64,000 nt of DNA from Amycolatopsis bullii (GTDB lineage Bacteria; Actinomycetota; Actinomycetes; Mycobacteriales; Pseudonocardiaceae), in the NCBI RefSeq assembly GCF_014654205.1, contig NZ_BNAW01000011.1:112478-176477 (forward strand), given 5' to 3'. Below, in pieces: positions 33,467 to 42,128 of this stretch (positions are counted from its first letter, which is position 1; every line of letters begins with the position of its first letter). Position numbers and translations under genes: made by a program. The notes below the pieces were generated by a model, which was not told where the DNA came from, did not search any database, and was given only the letters and a program-made list of their open reading frames with translations.

Positions 33467-35650
33467 TCAGTTGCAGCTGCCGGTACACGGCACGAACGGC
33501 GCCGTCGTCCCGGTCAGCGTGGTCGTGCCGAGCGTCAGCCCGGCGGAACTCGCGGTCACCGTGATGGTGCCCGCACCGGTCGCGCGCACCAGGCCGTACG
33601 CAACGCCCTGGTAGGCCTTCCGCACCGAGCCGCGGAACGTCTCCTGCACCGGGCTTCCGCTGTCGACCGCCACCAGCACGCCCGGCCCGCTGACGCTGAA
33701 CGTGATCGGGGCGGACGAACCGGTCACCACCCGGCCCGAGGAGTCGGCCACGGTCGCCTTGACGTAGGAGACGTCGTCGACGTCCGAGGACACGGTGCTG
33801 TGGTCGGGCGAGAGCAGCACGCGGTCGGCCGTGGTGCCGGTCGCCGGCGGCGACGTCGTGGGCGCGCCCCACGTGCGCTGCCACGAATACCCGATCGGCC
33901 GGACCGTGCCGACGCCGTCCATCAGCCCGAAGTCCGGCTCGGCGCGTGGCCACAACCCGTCGGCTTCGCCCAGGTACGCCGCACCGGTCCAGAGGAACAG
34001 GCCGGTCACCATCGCGTTGTTCCGGACCGTCGTCCATGCGGAGGTGTCGGTGCCCATCTCGGTGAACAGCCCGGCGCGCGCCGGAGACGTCTTCGCGGCC
34101 TGGATCACCTCGTCCGGCCGGTAGTTGCCGCCGAAGACGTCGACGATGGTCCGGGTGGCCCCGGTGACGTCACCGCTGTCGGCCGGCCGGAACAGGGCCT
34201 GGGTGACCGGACGGCCTGGGTCCAGGCTGTGCGCGATGGCGACCATCCGGGTCAACAGGGGCGTCCGGGTCGCGATCGGGTCGCGAATCTCGTTGCCGGT
34301 GCTCCACATCGCCACGCTGGGATGGTTGCGGTCGCGCATGACCACGCTGGTGGCGTCGACCTGGTACCACGGCACCGAGCCGCTCGCGCCGGGTACCGCC
34401 GGTGTCCCCGTCGGCGACGTCGCTGTCTTGTTGAAGTAGGTCGCGTAGTCACCGACGTCGGAGTACTTGTGCTGGGTCCAGACGTCGAAGAACTCGTCGA
34501 GGACCAGGAACCCCAGCCGGTCGGTCAGGTCGAGGAACGCCGGGCTCGGCGGGTCGTGCGCGGTGCGGATGGCGTTCACCCCGAGCGCCTTCAGCTGCGC
34601 GAGCCGCCGCTGGATCGCCCGCTGCGGCGCGGCCATCCCCAGCCCGTGCAGATCCTGGTGCAGCGCGACCCCCTGGAACTTCACGCTCTTGCCGTTGAGG
34701 CTCATGCCCGTCGACGCGTTGAACGTCAACGTGCGGATGCCGACCGACGTGACCTCGTCGTCCACCACCGTCCCGCTCACGAGGACGTTCGTGGCCAGCG
34801 AGTACAGGTTCGGGTTCGCCAGGTCCCACAGCTTCGGGTTGCTCACCGGCACGTCGTAGGCGAAGGTGGCCGACGCGCCCGCGGCGATGGTCTTGGCCGC
34901 CGTCGTCACCGCGGGCAGGGCGGCGCCGCCTGGGTCGCTGAGGACGCCCTGGACGCTGACGCTCGCCGCCGCGCCACTCTCGTTGACCACCGTGGTCTCC
35001 GCGTGCACGGTGGTGTTGCCGGGCGTGGTGACGCGGGTGGCCCACTGTCCGATGTGGACCGGATCGGTCGCGATCAGCCGCACGTCGCGGTAGATCCCGG
35101 CGCCGGTGTAGTAGCGGGACGCCGGCTGCGACGTCGTGTCGGTTTTGACGGCGACCACGTTGTCGCCGCCGAGTTTCGCCGCCGCCGTGATGTCGTAGCG
35201 GAAGCTGGTGTACCCGTAGGGATGACTGCCGATGAGCGTGCCGTTGACGTACACGCTCGCGTTGGCCATCACGCCGTCGAACTCCAGCGACACCCGGCGG
35301 TCCGCGGGCACCCCGGCCAGCGAGAAGTGCTTGCGGTACCAGCCGATGCCCGAGGGCAGGTACCCGCCACGGCCGGTGCTCGGCGCCGACTGCGAGAACG
35401 GGTTCGCCGGCGGGTTCTTGCCCTCGATGCTCCAGTCGTGCGGCACGCTGAGCTTGCGCCAGCCGCTGTCGTTGTAGGTGGCACCACCGGCACCACTGGC
35501 GTCACCGTAGTTGAACAGCCAGCCGGCGTCGAAGTCCGTGACCGTCCGGTACCGATCGGCCGCGGCGGCGGTGCCGGACACCACGGTCAGCGGGACGAGC
35601 ACGAGCGCCAGCACCCCGGCGACAGCTTTCCGGAAGCTCGGCACCCCCAT
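33467..35650 (-). CDS. secreted GH2 glycosidase (beta-galactosidase-like)
   Basis: 727 residues: signal peptide (1-34), sugar-binding jelly roll (about 40-190), Ig-like domain, TIM barrel with GVALHQDLHGLGMA, NAIRTAHDPPSPAFLDL, the acid/base Glu in STGNEIRD and the nucleophile Glu in LFTEMGTD, then a C-terminal Ig-like module. GH2 enzymes of this layout remove beta-galactose. Here the likely target is RG-I side chains. Its ATG overlaps the stop of PL11 by one base, indicating coupling. Confidence 0.82.
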   Translation of the reverse strand: MGVPSFRKAVAGVLALVLVPLTVVSGTAAAADRYRTVTDFDAGWLFNYGDASGAGGATYNDSGWRKLSVPHDWSIEGKNPPANPFSQSAPSTGRGGYLPSGIGWYRKHFSLAGVPADRRVSLEFDGVMANASVYVNGTLIGSHPYGYTSFRYDITAAAKLGGDNVVAVKTDTTSQPASRYYTGAGIYRDVRLIATDPVHIGQWATRVTTPGNTTVHAETTVVNESGAAASVSVQGVLSDPGGAALPAVTTAAKTIAAGASATFAYDVPVSNPKLWDLANPNLYSLATNVLVSGTVVDDEVTSVGIRTLTFNASTGMSLNGKSVKFQGVALHQDLHGLGMAAPQRAIQRRLAQLKALGVNAIRTAHDPPSPAFLDLTDRLGFLVLDEFFDVWTQHKYSDVGDYATYFNKTATSPTGTPAVPGASGSVPWYQVDATSVVMRDRNHPSVAMWSTGNEIRDPIATRTPLLTRMVAIAHSLDPGRPVTQALFRPADSGDVTGATRTIVDVFGGNYRPDEVIQAAKTSPARAGLFTEMGTDTSAWTTVRNNAMVTGLFLWTGAAYLGEADGLWPRAEPDFGLMDGVGTVRPIGYSWQRTWGAPTTSPPATGTTADRVLLSPDHSTVSSDVDDVSYVKATVADSSGRVVTGSSAPITFSVSGPGVLVAVDSGSPVQETFRGSVRKAYQGVAYGLVRATGAGTITVTASSAGLTLGTTTLTGTTAPFVPCTGSCN

Positions 35651-37458
35651 CACCGGGCCAACGCGAAACTGGGATGCGGCGGCTGGTTGTAGGCCGTGTT
35701 CTGCCAGGCCACGGCCTCGCGGTACTGGCGGTCCTGCATCAGCGACACGTGCGAGATACTCGTCGCGTCCGTGGTCGAGTAGATCCGCAGCGCGCGGTCG
35801 TCCGACGTCGGCCAGACGACTTCCTCGCGCCAGTCGCCGAACAGGTCGGCCTGCAGCGACGGCGTGCTCTTCGTGCCGTTGTTCGCGTGGACGCCGGAGC
35901 CGGTCAGCAGCCGGGTGTCGCCGCCGGTGCCGTACTTGTCGATGTGCGTGCCGTCCAGCAGCTCGCGCTGGGCGTCGCCGTCCCACCAGATGACGAAGTT
36001 CGTCGACGACGGCTTGCGGCCGATGTTCTGGCCGCTGGTGTTCAGCAGCCCGGACACCGCGGACGACCACGACTCGGCGCCGGGGCTGCCGGCGTAGATG
36101 TCGTCCGAGACGCCGCGGCCGTTGTCGCAGTTGCAGGAGGCGTTCTGCCAGATGATCTGGCCGGTCTTCGCGTCGGCCATCCAGGCGGCCGGCTTGGACT
36201 TGTCCTCGTCCACTTTGAACTCTTCCAGACCGGGCCGCGATGGGATCAGGTCGCCGACGTGCATGGCGTCGCCGTGGCCGTTGCGGGTGTTCCACAGCGG
36301 ACGGCCGTTGTCGTCGATGGCCATCGCCCCGAAGACGATCTCGTCGCGGCCGTCGCCGTCGGCGTCCGCGATGGCCAGCTGGTGGTCGCCCTGCCCGGCG
36401 TACTGCGAGCCGGCCGAGTCCGAGTCGAACTTCCAGCGCTCGGTCAGTGCGCCGTTCCGGAAGTCCCAGGCCGCGATCACGGTCCGGGTGTAGTAGCCGC
36501 GGCTCATGATCAGGCTCGGGCGGGCGCCGTCCAGGTAGGCGGTGCCGGCCAGGAACCGGTCGACCCGGTTGCCGTAGCTGTCACCCCACGAGGAGACCGT
36601 GCCGCGCGGCGGGTCGTAGTTCACGGTGGCCATCGCGGCCCCGGTCTGGCCGTTGAACATCGTCAGGAACTCCGGGCCGGACAGGACGTACCCGCTGGAG
36701 TTGCGGTAGTCGGCGCTCGCGCTGCCGATGACCTGGCCGGTGCCCGAGCGGGTGCCGTCCGCGGTCTTCATCGCGACCTCGGCCCTGCCGTCGCCGTCGT
36801 AGTCGAAGACCTGGAACTGCGTGTAGTGCGCGCCGGCGCGGATGTTGCGCCCGAGGTCGATCCGCCACAGGCGGGTGCCGTCGAGCCGGTAGGCGTCGAC
36901 GTAGACGTTGCCGGTGTAGCCGGACTGCGAGTTGTCCTTCGAGTTGGTCGGGTCCCACTTCAGGACGAGCTCGTACTGGCCGTCGCCGTCCAGGTCCCCG
37001 GCACTGGCGTCGTTCGCGGTGTAGGTGTAGCTCTCCCCGGACGGCGTCGTGCCGCCGGGCGGCGGCTGGATCGGGACGTCCCGGGTGCTCGCGGCGGCCC
37101 CGCTGGTCAAGGCCAGCGAGTCCTCCGCGGCGAAGGCCGACATCCGCTCGACCCCGCCGGCCACCGCCCGCACGGTGTACCGCGCCCCCGCGGGCGCGCC
37201 GGTGTCCACGAAGCTCGTCGGACCGGTGACCGGCGTCGCGGTCACCTTGGTGCCGTCGCGGTAGACGTTGAACGCCACCCCGGCCGGGTCGTCGGCGAGC
37301 AGGCGCCAGCCGACGGTGTTGCCCTGGGCGGTGTGGACGCTGACCACCCCGCGGTTCAGCCGGTCGATCTGCGGCGCGGCGGCGGCGCCGGCGGCCGGGG
37401 CGGGCACCAGGCCGGCCGCGACCACGGCCGCGGCGAGCCACCTACTGACGTTGCGCAT
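35650..37458 (-). CDS. secreted PL11 rhamnogalacturonan lyase
   Basis: 602 residues: signal peptide (1-28), an FN3-like N-terminal region, then an eight-bladed beta-propeller with calcium-binding Asp loops DLDGDGQYELVLKWDP, DYDGDGRAEVAMKTADGT and DADGDGRDEIVFGA. WWDGDAQREL and LFGDWREEVVW close the family pattern (YesW-like). It cleaves the RG-I backbone (endo). It lies directly between the esterase and the GH2 gene. Confidence 0.9.
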   Translation of the reverse strand: MRNVSRWLAAAVVAAGLVPAPAAGAAAAPQIDRLNRGVVSVHTAQGNTVGWRLLADDPAGVAFNVYRDGTKVTATPVTGPTSFVDTGAPAGARYTVRAVAGGVERMSAFAAEDSLALTSGAAASTRDVPIQPPPGGTTPSGESYTYTANDASAGDLDGDGQYELVLKWDPTNSKDNSQSGYTGNVYVDAYRLDGTRLWRIDLGRNIRAGAHYTQFQVFDYDGDGRAEVAMKTADGTRSGTGQVIGSASADYRNSSGYVLSGPEFLTMFNGQTGAAMATVNYDPPRGTVSSWGDSYGNRVDRFLAGTAYLDGARPSLIMSRGYYTRTVIAAWDFRNGALTERWKFDSDSAGSQYAGQGDHQLAIADADGDGRDEIVFGAMAIDDNGRPLWNTRNGHGDAMHVGDLIPSRPGLEEFKVDEDKSKPAAWMADAKTGQIIWQNASCNCDNGRGVSDDIYAGSPGAESWSSAVSGLLNTSGQNIGRKPSSTNFVIWWDGDAQRELLDGTHIDKYGTGGDTRLLTGSGVHANNGTKSTPSLQADLFGDWREEVVWPTSDDRALRIYSTTDATSISHVSLMQDRQYREAVAWQNTAYNQPPHPSFALAR

Positions 37459-37476
37459 GGTTGCTCCGTTCCTGGT

Positions 37477-38532
37477 TCAGCGCAGGTACGCGCCGAGTGA
37501 GAGGTTGAGCTCACGAATGCCTTGCACGACGAGGTTCGCCATCCGCGTCGCGCCGTAGACCGAGAAGTGGGTGTTGTCGGTGACGCCGTCGGTGGCCTGG
37601 GTCAGGTAGATCTTCTGGGAGGCCGATGGGCCGAGGGATTCGACCAGCGCCTTGCTCTTGGCCGTCAGGTCGATCACCGGCACGCCGGCGCTGCTACCCA
37701 GCGCCCGGATCACCGCGGGCAGGTCCACGCCGACGCCGTTGACGTGCAGCGCGGTCGGGGTCAGCTTGGTGCCGCTGAACTGCCGCCGCACCGGCGGGGT
37801 CACCAGCACCGGGCTGCCGCCGCGCTCGCGCACGCCGTTGACCAGTTTGGTGAGGTTGTCGCGGAACGCCGTCGCCGACGTCTGCTTGTCGTTGTGCCCG
37901 AACTGGATGAGCACCAGGTCCTTGCTCTTGATCAGCGGCTTGAGCGTGGGGAACAGCTTGCTGTTCGACAGGAAACTGCCCGAGCTCTCCCCCGAGTCCC
38001 CGTAGTTGGCGATCACGGCACCGTTGCGGACCGCGGTGGGCAGCAGCTGGCCCCAGCCGGTGTACGGCGCCACCGGCTGGTCGCAGACGGTCGAGTCGCC
38101 GGCCAGGTACGTCACGAGCGGCGCCTGGGCGGCCGTCACGGTCAGCGAGCCGATCGCGGGTGCGCTGCCGCCGAAGGTGATGTCCAGGCCCGCGGTGCCC
38201 GTGCCGCCCTGCCCGGTGGGCTGGCCCTCGGGGTTGCGGACGTTCACCGTGACGGTCGTGGGAACGACCTGGCCCGCGCTCGTCGAGACGGTGTTCAGGA
38301 CCTGCCGTCGCGCCTCCACCGACATCGACGTGCTGGCCGCCGTTGTCGTGCTGCCGATTCCCACGGTGACGTCGTAGTTTCCGGGTGCGACGGCGAAGTG
38401 GCACTTGATCGGCGCGGTGCCCGAGCACTGCGCGGGAAGCGCTTTCTCGACGGCCGAGGCCACCTCCGGTGCGGAAACCAGGGTGGCCGCGGCCAGGCCG
38501 GCGAGGACGACCGCTCGCTGCCTGAGGAACAT
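37477..38532 (-). CDS. rhamnogalacturonan acetylesterase (SGNH), copy 1
   Basis: 351 residues: signal peptide, a beta-sandwich domain of about 100 residues (KCHFAVAPGNYDVTVGIGS), then the SGNH esterase with TYLAGDSTVCDQ (catalytic Ser), GESSGSFL, FGHNDKQ and DNTHFSVYGA (Asp/His). It removes acetyl groups from RG-I, opening it to the lyases. ATG 38532 has AAAGGAG upstream. A paralogue with the same domain order is at 49806. Confidence 0.87.
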   Translation of the reverse strand: MFLRQRAVVLAGLAAATLVSAPEVASAVEKALPAQCSGTAPIKCHFAVAPGNYDVTVGIGSTTTAASTSMSVEARRQVLNTVSTSAGQVVPTTVTVNVRNPEGQPTGQGGTGTAGLDITFGGSAPAIGSLTVTAAQAPLVTYLAGDSTVCDQPVAPYTGWGQLLPTAVRNGAVIANYGDSGESSGSFLSNSKLFPTLKPLIKSKDLVLIQFGHNDKQTSATAFRDNLTKLVNGVRERGGSPVLVTPPVRRQFSGTKLTPTALHVNGVGVDLPAVIRALGSSAGVPVIDLTAKSKALVESLGPSASQKIYLTQATDGVTDNTHFSVYGATRMANLVVQGIRELNLSLGAYLR

Positions 38533-38579
38533 GAGGACTCCTTTGTCCTGAGGGGATACCGGCCTGCGTGGATGCCGGG

Positions 38580-40847
38580 TTATGCGGCTGAGCAGGTGTT
38601 GCCGTTGAGGGTGAACGCCGCCGGCGCCGGGTTGGTGCCGCCGAACGTGCCGTTGAAGCCGATGCCGGTCGAGGCGTTCGGTGCCAGCGAGCCGTTCCAG
38701 CTCAGGTTCTTGGCGGTGACGGCACCGCCGGACTGCGCGAAGGTGGCACCCCAGCCCGGCAGGGTCACCTGCTGGCCACCGGTGAAGGTGAAGGCCAGCG
38801 TCCAGCCGGTGAGCGCGCTCGTGCCGGTGTTCGTGATGGTGACGTTGGCGGTGAACCCGTTGCCACCACCCCAGTTCGAGGCGGAATAGGCGACCTTGCA
38901 CGCACCGGTGCCGCCGCCCGCGCTCGTCGTCGCCGTCGCGGTCCCGGACACCGCCGAGGTGTTGCCCGCGGCGTCCCGGGCCCGCACCTGGTACCGGTAG
39001 GTGCTCGACGCGGCCAGCCCGGTGTCGGTGTACGACGTCGTCGCGGCCGAACCGACGACCGCGAAGGTGCCCCCGCTCGCCGCCGGGGCCCGCAGGACGT
39101 CGTAGCCGGTGACGCCGACGTCGTCGGTCGACGCCGTCCAGCTCAGCGTGGCGCTGCTCGAAGTCACGCCCGACACGGCCGGCGTGCCCGGAACGGACGG
39201 CGCCTGGGTGTCCGCCTGGCCGCCGCCGTAGATGGTGGCCTCCTTCGACGTCTGCCGGATGCCGTTGGCGCCGTTGAGGAACCGCTCACCCCATGGCGTC
39301 AGGCTCGCCGGGTCGAAGTTGTTCGTCATGTCGAGGTAGGCGACATCGCTGCTGTTGCCGCTCCACGACCAGCCGAGGTAGCCGAGGCCGCGGGCCTGCG
39401 CCTGGGCCATGATCGTGTCCTCGTCCGGGTTGCCGTCGGTGTGCATGTTCCCGAACTCGCCGACCACCAGCGGCAGCCCGGCGGTGCGGAAGGCGTCGAA
39501 ATACGCGTTGATCTCGGCCGCGGTGTCGTAGACGCCGTACATGTGGATGGAGAAGACCGTGTTGTGCTGCGGGTCGGCGGTGAACACCGCGCCCGCGTTG
39601 TCGCGCATGATGTTCTGCCAGTCCTGGCCCCACATCGGCGCGTCGGCCATCAGCAGGTGCTGCAGCCCCGCGGCCCGCAGCCGCTTGATCGCGTTGCTCG
39701 TCGCGGTCGTCCAGGTCGCGCTGACCTGCTGGTCGTTGCCGAACGGCTCGTTGCCCAGGTTGATGACGACGTAATTCTCCTGGCCCTTCAGGGCATCGGC
39801 GACGCTGATCCAGTAGCTCGCCGCCTGGTCGAGGGTGGCGGCCCCGCTCTGCTCGCCGTACCCGGTGGTGTCGTGCACCTCCAGGACGCAGATCAGCCGG
39901 TTCTGCTTGCACTGCCCGATGATGCTCGTGACTTCGGCGGCCGGCGTCGGCCCCCACCGCTGGCCGCTGCCGAGGACGACCCGGACCGTGTTGGCGCCGA
40001 AGGATTTGATGTCGGCGAAGGCGCGGTTCTGGCCGGGGTACCAGACGTACGCGTGGTTCACCCCCCGCATCACGAACGGGGAACCGTTGGCCTCGAGGAT
40101 CCGGGTGCCGTCGACGTGCAGGCCGGTCGCGGTGGGCGTGTCCGGGCCGAGCGCAGCGACCAGGGCGGGGTACCAGCGGCTCTCGATCTTCTGGATGCCG
40201 CTGGTGTTGTTGGGGTGGACGCCGTCGGTGGTGTCGGCCGCGGTGTCGAACCCGGTCCACTGGTCGACCACGGTGATCGGCGACGCCGCCGTGGAGTGCG
40301 CCTGCGCCCAGCCGGGGATGGCGTTGTTCAGGTCGGCCACCCGCTGGCCGCAGGCGGCGCAGTTGGCCGGGTTCATCGGGATGATCTTCGCCACGATCAG
40401 CTTGGTCGCCGGGTTGGCGGCCCGCATCTGGCCCAGCAGCGTGGTGAAGGCGTCGAGGATCGTGCTCGCCGGGACGTTGTTCCAGACGTCGTTGGTGCCG
40501 AGGTGCATCAGCACGATGTCCGGGTGCGTCGCCGACAGCCAGCCGGGCAGCTGGTTGTCCCGGGCGATCCCGGTCGCGAGGAACCCGCCGTGGCCTTCGT
40601 TGTCGCCGTCGTAGGAGAAGCCGCAGCCCTGCGCCGGCAGGGTGCCGACGAAGTCCACTCCCGTGTGGCCGGTGTCCTGGAGGTGCTTCCACAGCAGCGC
40701 GCGCCAGCACCCGGGCGACCCGGTGATGGAGTCGCCCAGCGCCATGACCCGCGTCGGAGTCGCCGCCCCGGCCGCGACGGGGGCCACGACCGCCCCGGCG
40801 ACCAGCAGCAAGCCGGCCACGAGCGCGCGAAGGAATCGCCAGTTCAT
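38580..40847 (-). CDS. secreted bifunctional SGNH esterase-GH5 mannanase with FN3 and CBM2
   Basis: 755 residues: signal peptide (1-28), SGNH domain (about 30-230: VMALGDSITGS, LMHLGTNDVWNN, DGVHPNNTSG), GH5 domain (about 236-540) very like actinomycete beta-mannanases (LHVDGTRILEANGSPFVMRG, LEVHDTTGYGE, acid Glu about 366 in NLGNEPFGN, nucleophile about 462 in VVGEFGN), FN3 (about 547-645) and CBM2 (about 650-755). The esterase half may deacetylate mannan. A CebR-type operator lies 42 bp upstream of its ATG. Confidence 0.9.
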   Translation of the reverse strand: MNWRFLRALVAGLLLVAGAVVAPVAAGAATPTRVMALGDSITGSPGCWRALLWKHLQDTGHTGVDFVGTLPAQGCGFSYDGDNEGHGGFLATGIARDNQLPGWLSATHPDIVLMHLGTNDVWNNVPASTILDAFTTLLGQMRAANPATKLIVAKIIPMNPANCAACGQRVADLNNAIPGWAQAHSTAASPITVVDQWTGFDTAADTTDGVHPNNTSGIQKIESRWYPALVAALGPDTPTATGLHVDGTRILEANGSPFVMRGVNHAYVWYPGQNRAFADIKSFGANTVRVVLGSGQRWGPTPAAEVTSIIGQCKQNRLICVLEVHDTTGYGEQSGAATLDQAASYWISVADALKGQENYVVINLGNEPFGNDQQVSATWTTATSNAIKRLRAAGLQHLLMADAPMWGQDWQNIMRDNAGAVFTADPQHNTVFSIHMYGVYDTAAEINAYFDAFRTAGLPLVVGEFGNMHTDGNPDEDTIMAQAQARGLGYLGWSWSGNSSDVAYLDMTNNFDPASLTPWGERFLNGANGIRQTSKEATIYGGGQADTQAPSVPGTPAVSGVTSSSATLSWTASTDDVGVTGYDVLRAPAASGGTFAVVGSAATTSYTDTGLAASSTYRYQVRARDAAGNTSAVSGTATATTSAGGGTGACKVAYSASNWGGGNGFTANVTITNTGTSALTGWTLAFTFTGGQQVTLPGWGATFAQSGGAVTAKNLSWNGSLAPNASTGIGFNGTFGGTNPAPAAFTLNGNTCSAA

Positions 40848-40889
40848 TACCGACCTCCTGGAGAACGACTCGACAGGAAAGTTTCAGGC

Positions 40890-40903
40890 TGGGAGCGCTC
40901 CCA
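40890..40903. promoter_or_regulatory. CebR-type operator upstream of the mannanase
   Basis: Perfect TGGGAGCGCTCCCA, 42 bp before the start at 40847, identical to 5498-5511. It predicts joint control of the GH9 cellulase and the mannanase. Confidence 0.88.
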
Positions 40904-40961
40904 CCGTAACATGCGAACCACGGGCGGAACACCGGCTGCGGGACGGAAAACGGCAAATCTG

Positions 40962-40973
40962 CTGAACGTTAAG
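40962..40973. promoter_or_regulatory. LacI-type palindrome 1 in mannanase upstream region
   Basis: CTGAACGTTAAG is palindromic except for one symmetric pair and has central CG. It differs in sequence from the CebR box nearby. Confidence 0.4.
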
Positions 40974-40992
40974 CTGTCCGCGCCACCGGTTC

Positions 40993-41008
40993 GAGAAAGC
41001 GTTTTCTC
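40993..41008. promoter_or_regulatory. LacI-type palindrome 2 in mannanase upstream region
   Basis: GAGAAAGCGTTTTCTC is a 16-bp near-perfect palindrome with central CG, located 11 bp past the GH53 stop and 146 bp upstream of the mannanase. It could act as an operator or as part of the GH53 3' end. Confidence 0.45.
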
Positions 41009-41018
41009 TCCATGGCGG

Positions 41019-42128
41019 TCATGCTCGCCAGCGGACCTGCGGGTTGACCCGGCCGGAGCGGTCGAAGACGGCCTGGTTCTCCCAGCCGTTCCCGGACCCG
41101 GTGAGGTCGGCCGGATCCCAGCCGTTGCCGTTCACCGCGTACCACGTGGGTTCCCAGTAGAAGACGCCGGTCGCGCCGGCGGCGCGGGCGGTGTCCTGCA
41201 CGGCGGTGAAGTTCGCCGCCTGCCCGGCCGGCGTGGCCGGGTACCCCGCACACGGCTGGGCGGCCGAGATGGTGTTCGGCGTGTGGTCGTCGTTCGCCGT
41301 CGTGTACGGGTAGGCCGTCTCCGCGAGGACGACCGGCTTGCCGTACCGCGACCGCACGTCGGACACCACCCCGGCCAGGTTCGCCGTCGTGCCGTGCCAG
41401 TAGCAGTAGTACGACAGGCCGGTGATGTCCCACGGGACGCCTTGGGCGCGGATGCCGTCGTAGAACCAGCGGGCGTGCGCGTCGCTGTCGGCGTCCGCGG
41501 TGTGGATGACCACCTGGGTGCCGCTGTTGCAGGCCTTGGTGGCGTTGTACCCGGCCTTGAGCAGCAGGCCGAGGTTGGTGAAGTCGTTGTTCACGACTTT
41601 CCCGTCGTTCCACAGCATGCCGACGTTGATCTCGTTGCCGATCTGCACGCTGTCCGGGGTCGTGCCCTGAGCCTTGAGCCCGGAGCAGACGTCGTAGGTG
41701 TAGTCGTACACGTCGGTCTGCAGCCGGCCGATGGCGTGCGAAGCCCAGGCGGCGGGCTTGGTCTGCGTGCCGGGATCGGCCCACGTGTCGGAGTAGTGGA
41801 AGTCGACCAGGAGCTTGAGCCCCTTCGCCTTCACCGTGCGGGCGTACTGCAGCACCTTGGCCTTGTTGTTGTAGCCGCTGCGGGGGTTGTTCCACACGCG
41901 CAGGCGCACGTAGTTGACGCCGGCGCCCTTCAGGATGTCAAGGGGATCACGGGCCACCCCGGCCGCGTCGGTGTACGTGGCGCCGAGGTCGAGCGCCCGC
42001 TGGGCGGTCGAGACGTCCGCGCCGAGCATGGTGAGGGAGTTCGCGGCCGAAGCCGCCGGGACGGGCAGGGCGAGGGGCACCAGGAGCAGGGCCGCCGTCG
42101 CCAGGCGGCCGGGGCGGGTCAGATCCAT
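41019..42128 (-). CDS. secreted GH53 endo-beta-1,4-galactanase
   Basis: 369 residues: signal peptide (about 1-28), then LTMLGADVSTAQRALDLGATY, NYVRLRVWNNP, LKLLVDFHYSDTWADP, the acid/base Glu in VQIGNEINVGMLW and the nucleophile Glu in PVVLAETAYPY, which define GH53. It hydrolyses the beta-1,4-galactan side chains of RG-I. ATG 42128 follows GAGGAAG and lies inside the 3' end of the LacI gene (10-bp overlap). Final gene of the importer operon. Confidence 0.9.
   Translation of the reverse strand: MDLTRPGRLATAALLLVPLALPVPAASAANSLTMLGADVSTAQRALDLGATYTDAAGVARDPLDILKGAGVNYVRLRVWNNPRSGYNNKAKVLQYARTVKAKGLKLLVDFHYSDTWADPGTQTKPAAWASHAIGRLQTDVYDYTYDVCSGLKAQGTTPDSVQIGNEINVGMLWNDGKVVNNDFTNLGLLLKAGYNATKACNSGTQVVIHTADADSDAHARWFYDGIRAQGVPWDITGLSYYCYWHGTTANLAGVVSDVRSRYGKPVVLAETAYPYTTANDDHTPNTISAAQPCAGYPATPAGQAANFTAVQDTARAAGATGVFYWEPTWYAVNGNGWDPADLTGSGNGWENQAVFDRSGRVNPQVRWRA

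Noticed and set aside
38533..38579. Promoter between the mannanase and the acetylesterase gene
   Set aside because: The 47-bp gap has no convincing -35/-10 or operator; read-through from upstream is just as likely.
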